Shown: positions 26,212 through 37,114 of the stretch, piece by piece
Numbering within the stretch: the first letter of the stretch is position 1
How the letters are laid out: the number at the start of each line of letters is the position of its first letter
NCBI RefSeq assembly: GCF_023242365.1
Contig: NZ_JALLIX010000040.1
Location: 1 to 62,454, forward strand
DNA length: 62,454 nucleotides
From: Pseudomonas sp. MWU13-2100
GTDB lineage: Bacteria > Pseudomonadota > Gammaproteobacteria > Pseudomonadales > Pseudomonadaceae
Direction of reading: 5' to 3'
Translations under genes and position numbers: made by a program
The notes under the pieces: model-generated
The model's database searches: none
The model's input: the letters and a program-made list of their open reading frames with translations, nothing else
Told to the model about the DNA's origin: nothing

Positions 26212-26237
26212 TTCGGCCCGTGACAACGGGGCCGAAT
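26212..26237 (+). terminator. GC-rich hairpin between the DapF-like and secreted-protein genes
   Basis: TTCGGCCC and GGGCCGAA form an 8-bp stem that can extend inward with one bulged base. A short TTTCC follows. It may end the gud/DapF-like transcript or be part of the leader of the next gene, 28 bp away. Confidence 0.35.
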
Positions 26238-26264
26238 TTCCGACTCGTTTAAAGGGAATTTACG

Positions 26265-26855
26265 ATGAGAGCAGTTAAAGGTCTATTCAGCGCGCTGGTG
26301 TGTGCCGGACTGGTTTGCAGCGTCGGCTCCGCCTGCGCTCAACTGGTGCCCGAGCCGGCTGCCAGCGATAAGAAATTGGCTTCCTCCACCAGTACCGACG
26401 CGGTTGAGTCCAGTCCGGCGGAACTGTTGGAGGGCAGTCGCACCGATTATTTTTCCTGCTCGGTCGGCCGTTTCCGCGGTGAACTGGAGGCCCGGGTGGT
26501 GTTCGCCTCCGCCGGCAATACGGCTTACTTCGATGTCAGTGCGGTGCGCTACCGGATTGTTCGCAGCAGCGGCCAGAGCGGCGGCAACAAGGCCAATGTG
26601 AACTTTCACCTGGACACCTTGAATAAGCAGGGTGTGGTCCGCGCCAGCGACCAATACCGTTCCCCGGACGCGATGCGCCAGGATGGCAGCTGGCATCTGC
26701 TCGACGTCAACCGGATCGTGCGCACGGACTATCAGGGCGCGGTGACCTTCGAGTTCGTGTTCGATCGCTCGGTGGGCGGTGATACCCGGTGTGCCGCGCA
26801 CAAGACCTACCAGTGGGCCGGTGCCTCGACCGCGCGTTCCAGCGTGGCCGACTGA
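26265..26855 (+). CDS. Secreted protein of unknown function
   Basis: The 196-residue protein has a clear signal peptide (MRAVKGLFSALVCAGL to ACAQ, cleavage near residue 26). The mature part has two widely spaced cysteines (YFSCSVG and GDTRCAAH) that could form a disulfide, and a beta-rich pattern. ATG follows AAAGGGA by 8 nt. I do not recognise a family. It ends 6 bp from the convergent zinc-finger gene, leaving no room for a terminator. Confidence 0.75.
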   Translation: MRAVKGLFSALVCAGLVCSVGSACAQLVPEPAASDKKLASSTSTDAVESSPAELLEGSRTDYFSCSVGRFRGELEARVVFASAGNTAYFDVSAVRYRIVRSSGQSGGNKANVNFHLDTLNKQGVVRASDQYRSPDAMRQDGSWHLLDVNRIVRTDYQGAVTFEFVFDRSVGGDTRCAAHKTYQWAGASTARSSVAD

Positions 26856-26861
26856 GCCGGC

Positions 26862-27833
26862 TCAAGGGGCATCGAGTCCTGGCGCTTCGCGAATCAGGAA
26901 GTGATCCAGGTTGTCGATTTCGCAACTGAACACACTGAAGGTCTGGTCGGGGGTTTTCTTGCTCGGCACTTGCTTCAATTGCGGCGTGACACCGTAGAAG
27001 AAGCAATACAGGTCTTCAGCGTGGTTGATGACGCTGTTGATCTCTGCCAGGAACACCGTGCGCTGGCGATAGTTCTCGATCAGGCTTTTGCTCAGGTAGA
27101 CATTGATCGAATAGCGCTTTTTGTCAGCCCACAACGGTTTGTCGAAGACCACGCTGAAGCTGGTCTTGTAGTCCTTGATTTCCTTGATCCTGCCCCAGTA
27201 GATCAGGCCCTCGCGGTCCTGGCAGTATTCGACCTTCTTGAAGAAGGCGTTGTAGTTCAGGGTCAGGTCGCCAACGGTCAAGGGCATGCGTTTGAGCAGG
27301 TCCTTGTTGGCGTGGTTGGAGACGAAGCACTCCACCGGATGGGCGAACACGCTGGTGCGATTGGGGGGCGCCTTGGCTTCCTCGGCGGCATGGATACCGC
27401 CGGGAGCTGGCGCCGGGTCCGCTGCCGGCTGCGGCGGATGGGCGTCGCTGGCGGTCGCTGGCTTGCGCGTGTAAGTCCGGCGGGTCAGCAGCAGCTCGAC
27501 GGGGAAGTTCTGTTCGCCTTCGATATCGTCCAGCGGGTGCTCCGGATCGAGCACGCCCGGTGCGGTTTCCGCGCTCAGGTACGGGCAATCCGCCAGGTGC
27601 CGGGTACTGGGCATGTTCTTGAAGTGCGGAGTCCGTTTGAAGCGTGGGTTGCTGGCGTTGTAGGTGGTCAGCCGGTTGTTGCTGTCGAACGCGGCGCGGC
27701 AGGCATCGTTCGGGCACTGGAAGCTTTCCCGGCTTGAATCGAACTCCACCGTCTCGTCGAAATTCAGATCGCGGACGTCGTAGATCGTCAGTTTTTCGTC
27801 GAGACTGATGCAATAGGCCTTGTCGAATTTCAT
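26862..27833 (-). CDS. CoiA-like zinc-finger protein of unknown function
   Basis: The 323-residue protein starts at MKFDKAYCISL; ATG overlaps the codA stop by 4 bp (ATGA), so it is translated with codA. The N-terminal third carries FQCPNDACRAAF and, after a basic stretch, PHFKNMPSTRHLADC, a Cys-x4-Cys/His-x9-His-x3-Cys set resembling the zinc finger of competence CoiA-like proteins. A Pro/Ala-rich linker (about 125-160) leads to a beta-rich C-terminal domain (LIYWGRIKEIKDYKTSFSVV) that could be an OB-like nucleic-acid-binding fold. No nuclease motif was seen. Its link to cytosine deaminase is unexplained. Confidence 0.7.
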   Translation of the reverse strand: MKFDKAYCISLDEKLTIYDVRDLNFDETVEFDSSRESFQCPNDACRAAFDSNNRLTTYNASNPRFKRTPHFKNMPSTRHLADCPYLSAETAPGVLDPEHPLDDIEGEQNFPVELLLTRRTYTRKPATASDAHPPQPAADPAPAPGGIHAAEEAKAPPNRTSVFAHPVECFVSNHANKDLLKRMPLTVGDLTLNYNAFFKKVEYCQDREGLIYWGRIKEIKDYKTSFSVVFDKPLWADKKRYSINVYLSKSLIENYRQRTVFLAEINSVINHAEDLYCFFYGVTPQLKQVPSKKTPDQTFSVFSCEIDNLDHFLIREAPGLDAP

Positions 27834-29074
27834 AGCGGGTCCTGCCACTGCAACTGCGCCGGCTCGCGTTTCACCAGGACCTTGCCGCCACGGATCGAGT
27901 ACAGCGGCAAGCCCTGGCTGCGGATCATCTCGTAGTCGCTGTCCGCCGAGAGGATCAGCAGGTTGGCCGGGCGCCCGACTTGCAGTCCGTAACGTTCGCC
28001 CAGGGCCATGGCCCTGGCACTGTTGTCCGTGACCAGGTCCAGCGCGCTTTGCAGGTTGCGATAACCGAGCATATGGCAGATATGCAGCCCGGCCTCCAGC
28101 ACTCGCAGGATGTTGCCGTTGCCCAGTGGATACCAGGGGTCGACGATCGAGTCCTGGCCGAAGCAGACGTTCATCCCGGCATCGAGCAGCTCGTTCACCC
28201 GGGTCACGCCCCGGCGTTTCGGAAAGTTATCGAAGCGCCCCTGCAAATGAATGCTTTCGGTGGGGCAGGACACAAAGCTGATCCCCGAGGCCTTCAGCAA
28301 GCGGAACAGCTTGGCGCAGTAGGCATTGTCGTAGGAGCCCATGGCCGTGGTGTGGCTGGCGGTCACCTGCGAACCCATATCGCGGCTGCGGGCTTCTTCG
28401 GCCAGCACTTCGAGGAAGCGCGAGTGCGGGTCGTCGGTTTCGTCACAGTGCACATCCACCAGGCAGCCGGTTTTTTCCGCCAGGTCCATCAGGAATTTCA
28501 CCGAGGACACGCCCTGGTCGCGGGTGTACTCGAAATGCGGGATACCGCCGACCACGTCGGCGCCGAGATTGATCGCCTCGACCATCAGCTCCCGGCCATT
28601 GCGATAGGACTCGATGCCCTCCTGGGGAAACGCGACGATCTGCAGGTCGATCAGGTGCCGGCTTTCCTCGCGCACCTCAAGCATGGCCTTGAGCGCGGTC
28701 AGCTCTGGATCGGTGACATCGACATGGGTCCGCACATGCTGGATGCCATGGGCGGCGAGGCTGCGGATGGTTTTTTTGGCGCGGGCCTTGGTGTCGTCAT
28801 GGGTGATGGTCGCCTTGCGTTCCCCCCAGCACTCGATGCCTTCGAACAGGGTGCCGCTCATGTTCCAGCGCGGTTCGCCGGCGGTGAGGGTGGCGTCGAG
28901 GTGGATATGCGGCTCGACGAAAGGCGGGACCACCAGGTTGCCCCGGGCGTCGAGATCGTTCGGGCCGACGCTCAACGGGCCGTTTTGCGGAGTGATGCTC
29001 GCGATCCGTGCGTGTTCCAGGTGCAGGTCATACAGGCCTTCGCGGTGACGCAGCTTGGCGTTGAGGATATGCAT
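27830..29074 (-). CDS. codA: Cytosine deaminase
   Basis: Amidohydrolase of 414 residues converting cytosine to uracil and ammonia (pyrimidine salvage). All E. coli CodA landmarks are visible: the HIHLD metal pair, WGERKA, HVDVTDPELTALKAMLEVRE, the VDVHCDE ligand and proton shuttle, ASHTTAMGSYD and the GQDSIVDPWYPLGNGN metal Asp motif. MHILNAKL at 29074 has AAGGAA 7 nt upstream; the frame open to 29401 is antisense to AraC. The operon is AraC-codA-zinc-finger protein. No codB permease is adjacent. Confidence 0.95.
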   Translation of the reverse strand: MHILNAKLRHREGLYDLHLEHARIASITPQNGPLSVGPNDLDARGNLVVPPFVEPHIHLDATLTAGEPRWNMSGTLFEGIECWGERKATITHDDTKARAKKTIRSLAAHGIQHVRTHVDVTDPELTALKAMLEVREESRHLIDLQIVAFPQEGIESYRNGRELMVEAINLGADVVGGIPHFEYTRDQGVSSVKFLMDLAEKTGCLVDVHCDETDDPHSRFLEVLAEEARSRDMGSQVTASHTTAMGSYDNAYCAKLFRLLKASGISFVSCPTESIHLQGRFDNFPKRRGVTRVNELLDAGMNVCFGQDSIVDPWYPLGNGNILRVLEAGLHICHMLGYRNLQSALDLVTDNSARAMALGERYGLQVGRPANLLILSADSDYEMIRSQGLPLYSIRGGKVLVKREPAQLQWQDPL

Positions 29075-29100
29075 GGGCGGGTTCCTTGTCGTACGTGTCG

Positions 29101-29877
29101 TCATAAGGTATCCGAAGTCTGCAGGAAACTGCTCGGAGATCGCCCGAGAACTCGACGGAACATGGTCGAAAATGCCGCCGGGCTCTGGTAGCCGAAGTCC
29201 AGGGCAATCCGCGTGACCGATTCGCCCTGGCTCAGCCGGGCCAGGGCCAGGACCACGCAGACCCGTTGCCGCCATTGGGAAAAGCTCAGGGCCGTCTGTT
29301 CCTGGAACAATCGCCCGAAGCTGCGCAGGCTCAGGTGCAGGCGGTCCGCCCAGGCCTGGGGCGACTGGCGGATATCCGGCTGCTCGACGAAGGCCTGGCA
29401 CAGCGGCAGCAGGCGCCGGTCCTGGGGCAGCGGGATATGCAACGGCAAGCTGTTGGCAGTGGCCAGTTCATGTAGCAACAGGGTGATCAGCGCACCGTCG
29501 CGGCCCTGTTGGTCGTAGTCCACCGGCATGTCGACGGCGGCGATCAGTAGTTGCCGTAGCAGGGCCGAGACTTCCAGTACCTGGCAGGCCTGGCTCATCT
29601 GGCCGACGGCGTCGGGCTCGACGTACAGGCTGCGGGTGCTGACACCGAGCATCAGCACCTGATGGGGCACAGCCGGGGGAATCCACACCGCGCGCTGCGG
29701 CGGAACGATCCAGTTGCCGCCATCGGTGAGTACATGCATCACCCCCGTGGCGCCATAGAGTAATTGCGCCCGGCGGTGCTGATGGCGGGCCAGCAGGTGC
29801 CCGTGAGGGTAATCGGTGCCGATGGCGATCACGGCCCGGGGCAGGTGATCGAACAGGGCGAGGGAAGTATTGCGCAT
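29101..29877 (-). CDS. AraC-family regulator with cupin-type sensor domain
   Basis: The 258-residue protein has an N-terminal cupin-like beta-barrel (HRRAQLLYGATGVMHVLTDGG, about 30-50) and two C-terminal helix-turn-helices (WADRLHLSLRSFGRLFQEQT and VTRIALDFGYQSPAAFSTMFRR). The start at MRNTSLALF is a judgement; the frame stays open to 29931. It is 26 bp upstream of codA on the same strand, so it may control codA or itself. The ligand is unknown. Confidence 0.85.
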   Translation of the reverse strand: MRNTSLALFDHLPRAVIAIGTDYPHGHLLARHQHRRAQLLYGATGVMHVLTDGGNWIVPPQRAVWIPPAVPHQVLMLGVSTRSLYVEPDAVGQMSQACQVLEVSALLRQLLIAAVDMPVDYDQQGRDGALITLLLHELATANSLPLHIPLPQDRRLLPLCQAFVEQPDIRQSPQAWADRLHLSLRSFGRLFQEQTALSFSQWRQRVCVVLALARLSQGESVTRIALDFGYQSPAAFSTMFRRVLGRSPSSFLQTSDTL

Positions 29878-29987
29878 GAGGGTATTTATCTGGCCGAAAC
29901 GCAAACAGTATTGGCAGACTTGCGCAAGCACGCCAAGTGTCAGCTACTTAAGGTTGGGCTTCTCTTTTCCTGAAAGGAGCCGACGTG

Positions 29988-30797
29988 ATGCTTTATGGGC
30001 TGTTGGCAGTGTTTGGCGGGCTGGCTGGGGTGACCAGCGTGCTGTTCGGTTTTGGTGGCGGTTTCGTGGTAGTGCCGTTGTTGTACTGGACCCTGAGCGG
30101 TAGCCAGGACCCGGCAATCAGCGCCGTGGCGATGCAGATCGCCGTGGCGACCTCGACCTGCGTGATGATCGTCAATGCCCTGATCGCCACGGGCAAGCAC
30201 CGGCGTGCCGGTAATCTGCGGCGTGCCTATATCTGGCCGCTGGCAGGGTTTATCGGCCTCGGTTCAGTGGTGGGGGCGGTGCTGGCGAGCCTGGTCAGCA
30301 GTGAAGCGGTGCGCTGGGCCTTTGTCGTCTACCTGGCGTTGACCATTGTCGATTGCCTGGCGCGTCGCGGGTTCATGCAGCCTGGCGCGACGCTGTCGGC
30401 GCAGCCGCTCAAGCCCTCGGTCACGGTGGGCGGTGGCCTGCTGATCGGTGCCGTGGCGACCTTTCTCGGTGTCGGTGGCAGCGTCATGACGGTACCGCTG
30501 TTGCGACGCAGCGGCCTGAGCATGAGCCTGGCGACGGCCATGGCCAATCCGCTGAGCGTACCGGTGGCGGTGGTGGGGACCCTGGCCTATGTCGCGCTGG
30601 CCGGGTTTCGTCCGCGGGGGCTGGGGCCCTGGTTTGCCGGGTATGTGGATCTGCTGGCGTTCGCGCTGCTGATGCTTGGATCGCTGGCTGGGATGCGCCT
30701 GGCGACGCTGTTGATCGGGCGCATTCCGGATCGCTCGCATGCCAGGATCTACATCGGCTTACTGGCGTTGGTGCTGTTGGCGATGTTACTGAACTGA
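29988..30797 (+). CDS. TauE/SafE-family membrane exporter or permease
   Basis: The 269-residue protein has about eight hydrophobic segments in two related halves (FGFGGGFVVVPLLYW and VATFLGVGGSVMTVPLLRR), the TauE/SafE signature. ATG at 29988, 8 nt from AAAGGAG, is preferred to GTG at 29985. Members move sulfite, sulfoacetate or other organic anions. The gene is divergent from the AraC gene, which may also control it. Confidence 0.9.
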   Translation: MLYGLLAVFGGLAGVTSVLFGFGGGFVVVPLLYWTLSGSQDPAISAVAMQIAVATSTCVMIVNALIATGKHRRAGNLRRAYIWPLAGFIGLGSVVGAVLASLVSSEAVRWAFVVYLALTIVDCLARRGFMQPGATLSAQPLKPSVTVGGGLLIGAVATFLGVGGSVMTVPLLRRSGLSMSLATAMANPLSVPVAVVGTLAYVALAGFRPRGLGPWFAGYVDLLAFALLMLGSLAGMRLATLLIGRIPDRSHARIYIGLLALVLLAMLLN

Positions 30798-30828
30798 CCC
30801 GATTCCCGGGGTGTAAACCCAGCCTTTT

Positions 30829-30917
30829 GTGGGAGCGGAGCTTGTGTGGGAGCGGAGCTTGCCCGCGAAGCCTTTAGCGGTCTCAAGGGCCTCTTCGCGG
30901 GCAAGCTCCGCTCCCAC
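30829..30917. repeat. REP pair with a partly duplicated left arm
   Basis: The left arm begins twice (GTGGGAGCGGAGCTT, then GTGTGGGAGCGGAGCTTGCC), a 17-bp step like that seen beside the REP pair at 985. The right arm ends at 30917. It lies between convergent TauE and uvrB. Confidence 0.88.
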
Positions 30918-30940
30918 AGGGTTTGTGGTGTGCTCCTGAT

Positions 30941-32956
<2,016 letters not shown>

Positions 32957-33280
32957 AACCTACCTCTGGGTTCATTCCCGCCTGACGGTCACGGCGAAAA
33001 TGAGAAAGACCTCTTACGACCGATGTCGTAGGGAAAAAACATGATAATGCTGGATATGGTGCCCGGGAGGACAGCTTTCAAGGCAGGCGTTACCCGGACG
33101 GCTTGTTGCAATTGGACGGGCGTCCCGCAAATAAATCAAAAAACTTGTCACATTCCGACAATAGTCAGTCGCCCTGACCGGTGATGGCCTCTATACTAGC
33201 TCCCCGTTTGTGCACCGCTCTAGTGCAATCGGCCGGAGCGTTGTCACCCCCTCCACCCCCCATTCAGAGCCGCCGCAATA
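32957..33280. other. 324-bp uvrB/aminotransferase divergent region without genes
   Basis: The gap separates divergent uvrB and the aminotransferase. A TATACT at 33192-33197 could be a -10 box for the aminotransferase, with no strong -35 at the right distance. I saw no LexA box and no RNA gene. A run of A/T (33000-33060 and 33125-33155) marks the probable promoter zone. Confidence 0.4.
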
Positions 33281-34477
33281 ATGAGCCTGTTCTCCGCTGT
33301 CGAAATGGCACCACGCGATCCTATCCTGGGCCTCAACGAAGCATTCAATGCCGATACCCGTACCGACAAAGTCAATCTGGGTGTAGGTGTTTACTGTGAC
33401 GAAAGTGGGAAAATTCCACTGTTGCGGGCCGTTGTCGACGCCGAGACCCAGCGCGCGGCTCAGCATGCCTCCCGTGGCTACTTGCCGATCGACGGTATTG
33501 CCGCCTATGACAAGGCCGTGCAAACCCTGTTGTTCGGCCAGGATTCGCCGCTGATCGCCGCCGGTCGTGTGCTCACCACCCAAGCGGTCGGAGGCACCGG
33601 CGCGCTGAAGATCGGTGCCGACTTCCTCAAGCAACTGCTGCCGAACGCCACCGTTGCCATCAGTGACCCGAGCTGGGAAAACCACCGCGCGCTGTTCGAG
33701 GCCGCCGGTTTTCCGGTGCAGAACTATCGCTACTACGATGCCGCGAGCAACGGCGTGAACCGTGCCGGCCTGCTGGAAGACCTCAATGCGCTGCCGGCCA
33801 AGTCCATCGTCGTGCTGCACGCCTGCTGCCACAACCCGACCGGTGTCGACCTGACCCCGGCCGACTGGCAGGACGTGCTGAACATCGTCAAGACCAAGGA
33901 CCTGGTGCCGTTCCTCGATATGGCGTACCAGGGCTTTGGCGATGGTATCGACGAAGACGCCGCTGCCGTGCGTCTGTTCGCCGAGTCGGGCCTGACCTTT
34001 TTCGTCTCCAGCTCGTTCTCCAAATCGTTCTCGCTGTACGGCGAGCGGGTTGGTGCGCTGTCGATCGTCAGCGAGTCGAAGGAAGAGACCGCCCGTGTCC
34101 TGTCCCAGGTCAAGCGCGTGATCCGTACCAACTACTCCAACCCGCCGACCCACGGTGCGACCATTGTCGCGGCTGTGTTGAACAACCCTGGGCTGCGCGC
34201 CCAATGGGAAGCGGAACTGGCGGAAATGCGCCTGCGCATTCGCGGCATGCGCATGCAGATGGTCGACCTGCTGGCCCAGTACGGCGCCAAGCGTGACTTC
34301 AGCTTCGTCGGTCGCCAGCGCGGGATGTTCTCCTACTCCGGCCTGACCGTCGAGCAAGTCGCGCGCCTGAAAAACGAGTTCGGCATCTACGCACTGGATA
34401 CCGGCCGTATCTGCGTGGCATCGTTGAACCAGCGCAATATCGAAGCGGTGGTGAAGGCGATCGTTCAGGTGATCTGA
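33281..34477 (+). CDS. tyrB: Aromatic/aspartate amino acid aminotransferase
   Basis: The 398-residue class I PLP enzyme has PLP lysine Lys248 in SSSFSKSFSLYGERVG, HACCHNPTGVDL and C-terminal YSGLTVEQVARLKNEFGIYALDTGRICVA. This set matches TyrB/PhhC, which interconverts phenylalanine/tyrosine and their 2-oxo acids with glutamate/oxaloacetate; AspC activity is also possible. It is monocistronic, with a strong terminator right after it. Confidence 0.92.
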   Translation: MSLFSAVEMAPRDPILGLNEAFNADTRTDKVNLGVGVYCDESGKIPLLRAVVDAETQRAAQHASRGYLPIDGIAAYDKAVQTLLFGQDSPLIAAGRVLTTQAVGGTGALKIGADFLKQLLPNATVAISDPSWENHRALFEAAGFPVQNYRYYDAASNGVNRAGLLEDLNALPAKSIVVLHACCHNPTGVDLTPADWQDVLNIVKTKDLVPFLDMAYQGFGDGIDEDAAAVRLFAESGLTFFVSSSFSKSFSLYGERVGALSIVSESKEETARVLSQVKRVIRTNYSNPPTHGATIVAAVLNNPGLRAQWEAELAEMRLRIRGMRMQMVDLLAQYGAKRDFSFVGRQRGMFSYSGLTVEQVARLKNEFGIYALDTGRICVASLNQRNIEAVVKAIVQVI

Positions 34478-34504
34478 GTCGCCTCGTGTTACCTGGCACC
34501 CCCT

Positions 34505-34538
34505 GAAAAAAAACCTGCAGCGATGCAGGTTTTTTTTC
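34505..34538 (+). terminator. Rho-independent terminator of the aminotransferase gene
   Basis: ACCTGCA (34513-34519) and TGCAGGT (34524-34530) form the stem with a GCGA loop. An A-run precedes and a T-run follows, so it can work on both strands. It is 28 bp after the stop codon. Confidence 0.92.
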
Positions 34539-34540
34539 GC

Positions 34541-34947
34541 CTGGAGAAACATGAACCGCAACTTAAAACTCGGTGAAGAAATCTTCACCGCTACTTAAAT
34601 CAGTGTTCATGAAGGCGATGGGTAAAAAATTATATATAGGTGGTGGCAATCACAATAACAAAAGAGGCCATGGGTTGGCGGTTCAAAGTGCGTTGGATCT
34701 TATTGGGGAAACCCAGGGGCAATAGCACGCAAAGCCCGGTTCAAAGGGCTGCGGGGTGTCGTCGACACACCCGGGAATCGCCAATGCTGCACCCGCCACC
34801 TCCTTCGCTGACACGAAGATTGTTCTTGCCTTCGGGCACTTTCTGCCCTTTACCGCTTTACGTTTCCACCCCTTCGCGCGGAGGACGGACTGTACCCGTC
34901 GTTCGCACTAACAAGAGGGTGAAACATTATTAACCAGGGGAATTACA
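34541..34947. other. Long leader region before the OprD porin, with a palindrome
   Basis: No credible gene. CGGTGAAGA (34571-34579) and TCTTCACCG (34582-34590) form a 9-bp palindrome with a 2-bp centre and no T-run, flanked by CTTAAA on both sides (34562-34567 and 34594-34599); it may be an operator. A 97-codon frame at 34640-34933 has low-complexity coding without a ribosome site. GC content is low up to about 34700, so the porin promoter may lie there. Confidence 0.45.
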
Positions 34948-36276
34948 ATGATGTCGACCAAACTCAACTTGCTGACGCTGGCGGTCTCGCTGGGCATGGC
35001 CCAGGCGGCCATGGCGACTACCGTCACGGATCAAAACGACGCCAAGGGTTTCGTCGAGGACAGCAGCCTCACACTGCACTTGAAGAATCAATACTGGAAC
35101 CGTGATGTGAAGAACGGCCCGGCGGACCAGAAGGACTGGACCCAGGGCATCTTCGGCAACTACAGCTCCGGTTTCACCCAGGGCACCGTCGGTTTCGGCG
35201 TGGATGCCTTCGGTTACTGGGGGATCAAGCTCGATGGCGGGGCGGGTACGGGCAATACGGGTAACTTGCCGGTGAGTCGTAGCGGTGAGCCGGAGAGCGA
35301 TTACGGCAAGGCCGGCGGCGCGGTGAAGATGCGGATCTCCAAGACCGAATTGCTCTACGGCGATATGCAGCCCACCGCACCGGTCTTCGCCGCCGGTGGT
35401 GTCCGCCTGATTCCGCAAACCGCCACCGGCTTCAACCTGCTGAGCAGCGAGATCAAGGATCTGGACCTGGACGCCGGGCATTTCACCAGTGGTACCGGTG
35501 TGGTCACCACCAGCAACGATCATGAGCTATATGCCAGTTACGCGAACGTGAGCACCACCGCCGTCAACTACCTTGGCGGCAAGTACAAGGTCAACGACAA
35601 GTTGAACTTCAGCCTCTACGGCGCCGAGTTCGAAGATGTCTGGCGCCAGTACTACACCAACGGCAACTACACCCTGGCGCTCTCGCCGGGTCAGTCGCTG
35701 AACTTCGACTTCAACCTGTACAAGACCAATGACGAAGGGGCGGCCAAGGCCGGCCCGATCAACAACACCGCGTTCTCCTTCGCCACGGCCTACACCTTCC
35801 TGACCGCGCACACCGTGACCCTGGCATTCCAGAAGATCCACGGCGACACGCCGTTCGACTATGTCGGCTTCGGCACCAACGGGCGGGGTGACGGTGGTGA
35901 TTCGATCCTTCTGGCCAACTCCGTGCAGTACTCGGACTTCAACGGTCCGGGCGAGAAATCCTGGCAGGCGCGTTATGACCTGAACATGTTGACCTATGGG
36001 GTGCCGGGCCTGAGCTTCATGACTCGCTATGTCTACGGTGACGATATCAACGGCACCAAGATGGCGGCGAACAGTGCGTATAACGCGCTGCACTACGGCG
36101 CCAATGGCACGCACCATGAGATCGACCTGGAAGCCAAATACGTGGTGCAAAGCGGTCCGGCGAGGGATCTTTCGCTGCGCCTGCGCCAGTCGTTCCACCG
36201 GGCCAATGCCGACCAGCCGGACGGCAACATCAACGAAGTGCGCCTGATCGCCGATTACCCTATCTCGATCTTCTGA
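34948..36276 (+). CDS. OprD-family outer membrane porin
   Basis: The 442-residue protein has a signal peptide (about residues 1-24, ending AMATT) and a beta-barrel pattern ending in phenylalanine (ADYPISIF), as required for Bam insertion. GYWGIKLDGG, SFMTRYVYGDDI and LRLRQSFHRANAD are typical of OprD porins, which take up basic amino acids, sugar acids or aromatic compounds. AGGGGA lies 6 nt before ATG. The stop codon is directly followed by that of convergent siaD. The substrate cannot be told from the sequence. Confidence 0.93.
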   Translation: MMSTKLNLLTLAVSLGMAQAAMATTVTDQNDAKGFVEDSSLTLHLKNQYWNRDVKNGPADQKDWTQGIFGNYSSGFTQGTVGFGVDAFGYWGIKLDGGAGTGNTGNLPVSRSGEPESDYGKAGGAVKMRISKTELLYGDMQPTAPVFAAGGVRLIPQTATGFNLLSSEIKDLDLDAGHFTSGTGVVTTSNDHELYASYANVSTTAVNYLGGKYKVNDKLNFSLYGAEFEDVWRQYYTNGNYTLALSPGQSLNFDFNLYKTNDEGAAKAGPINNTAFSFATAYTFLTAHTVTLAFQKIHGDTPFDYVGFGTNGRGDGGDSILLANSVQYSDFNGPGEKSWQARYDLNMLTYGVPGLSFMTRYVYGDDINGTKMAANSAYNALHYGANGTHHEIDLEAKYVVQSGPARDLSLRLRQSFHRANADQPDGNINEVRLIADYPISIF

Positions 36277-37101
36277 TCACAGGGTGGGAAGAGGAGGGCT
36301 CGGGCGCTCTTCTTCCTGTTGCTCCAGCGGGCAGGCATCCGTGCCTGGCCGCGCCGCCTCGACGCGATTCCTGCCCGAGCGCTTGGCCTGGTACAAGGCC
36401 GCATCCGCCAGGCCATAGGCCGTGTCGAAACTGGTGCCCATGGGGCTGGCGCTGACCCCGAAACTCGCGGTGATCTGCCGGTTCACCGGTGCCCCGAACA
36501 CATGTGCGGCAATGCAGTCACGCAGCGCCTCGGCCAGGCTCAGGCCTTCCTCGAGCGTGCCGGCGGGAATCAGTACGGTAAATTCCTCTCCGCCCACGCG
36601 ACCAATGAATCCGGCACTGCCCACGGCACGGCGCAAGCAGCCGACGATGCCTTGAATCACCGCGTCGCCCGCCGGATGGCCGAACTCGTCGTTGACTTGC
36701 TTGAAGTGGTCGATGTCCAGCACCACCATCGCCGCTCCGGTTTTGCGCAGCGCTTGCACGGTCAGGTCAATCACCGCACCACGGTTCAGCACATCAGTCA
36801 GCGCATCGTGGGTGGCGCGGTATTCGAGTTGCCGGGCCAGGGTTTGCAACTGGGCGTTGAGGGTGTTCATTTCGCGCTCGGCGCGGTCGCTGCGGCGTAT
36901 CAGCCGGCGTGTCTCGCGCATGAGTCGTTCGAAATGCACGGTCAACTCGCCGAGGGCCTGCTGGTACACCGGGGCGTCAGCTTCAGTCAGGGCCAGAATG
37001 GAACGGGCGTGTTCAAGGGCGTCAGTTTCGCTTCTGAACAGGTCGTGTGCCGCGTCATCCTGTACGCCGGCGGAAGTGACTGAAGCGCTCATGCTCATCA
37101 T
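36277..37101 (-). CDS. siaD: SiaD-type diguanylate cyclase
   Basis: The 274-residue protein has an N-terminal helical part (about 20-95, probable coiled coil) and a GGDEF domain with GGEEF at 170-174. The I-site RxxD is absent: those positions (161-164) read GSAG, so inhibition by product at the usual site is unlikely. In P. aeruginosa SiaC binds and activates SiaD to make c-di-GMP. ATG at 37098 or 37101 follows GGAGAAGG; the exact start differs by one codon. It is last in siaABCD and abuts convergent oprD. Confidence 0.9.
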   Translation of the reverse strand: MMSMSASVTSAGVQDDAAHDLFRSETDALEHARSILALTEADAPVYQQALGELTVHFERLMRETRRLIRRSDRAEREMNTLNAQLQTLARQLEYRATHDALTDVLNRGAVIDLTVQALRKTGAAMVVLDIDHFKQVNDEFGHPAGDAVIQGIVGCLRRAVGSAGFIGRVGGEEFTVLIPAGTLEEGLSLAEALRDCIAAHVFGAPVNRQITASFGVSASPMGTSFDTAYGLADAALYQAKRSGRNRVEAARPGTDACPLEQQEEERPSPPLPTL

Positions 37102-37114
37102 CCTTCTCCAGGAG

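Noticed and set aside
32957..33030. SOS (LexA) box before uvrB.
   Set aside because: No CTG-N10-CAG with the expected AT-rich core was found.
33145..33197. Sigma-70 promoter TTGTCA/TATACT before the aminotransferase.
   Set aside because: The two boxes are 41 bp apart, too far for one promoter; only the TATACT is kept as a weak -10 candidate.
34640..34933. A 97-codon frame before the OprD porin.
   Set aside because: No ribosome site, low-complexity proline/arginine content and no family; treated as porin leader DNA.
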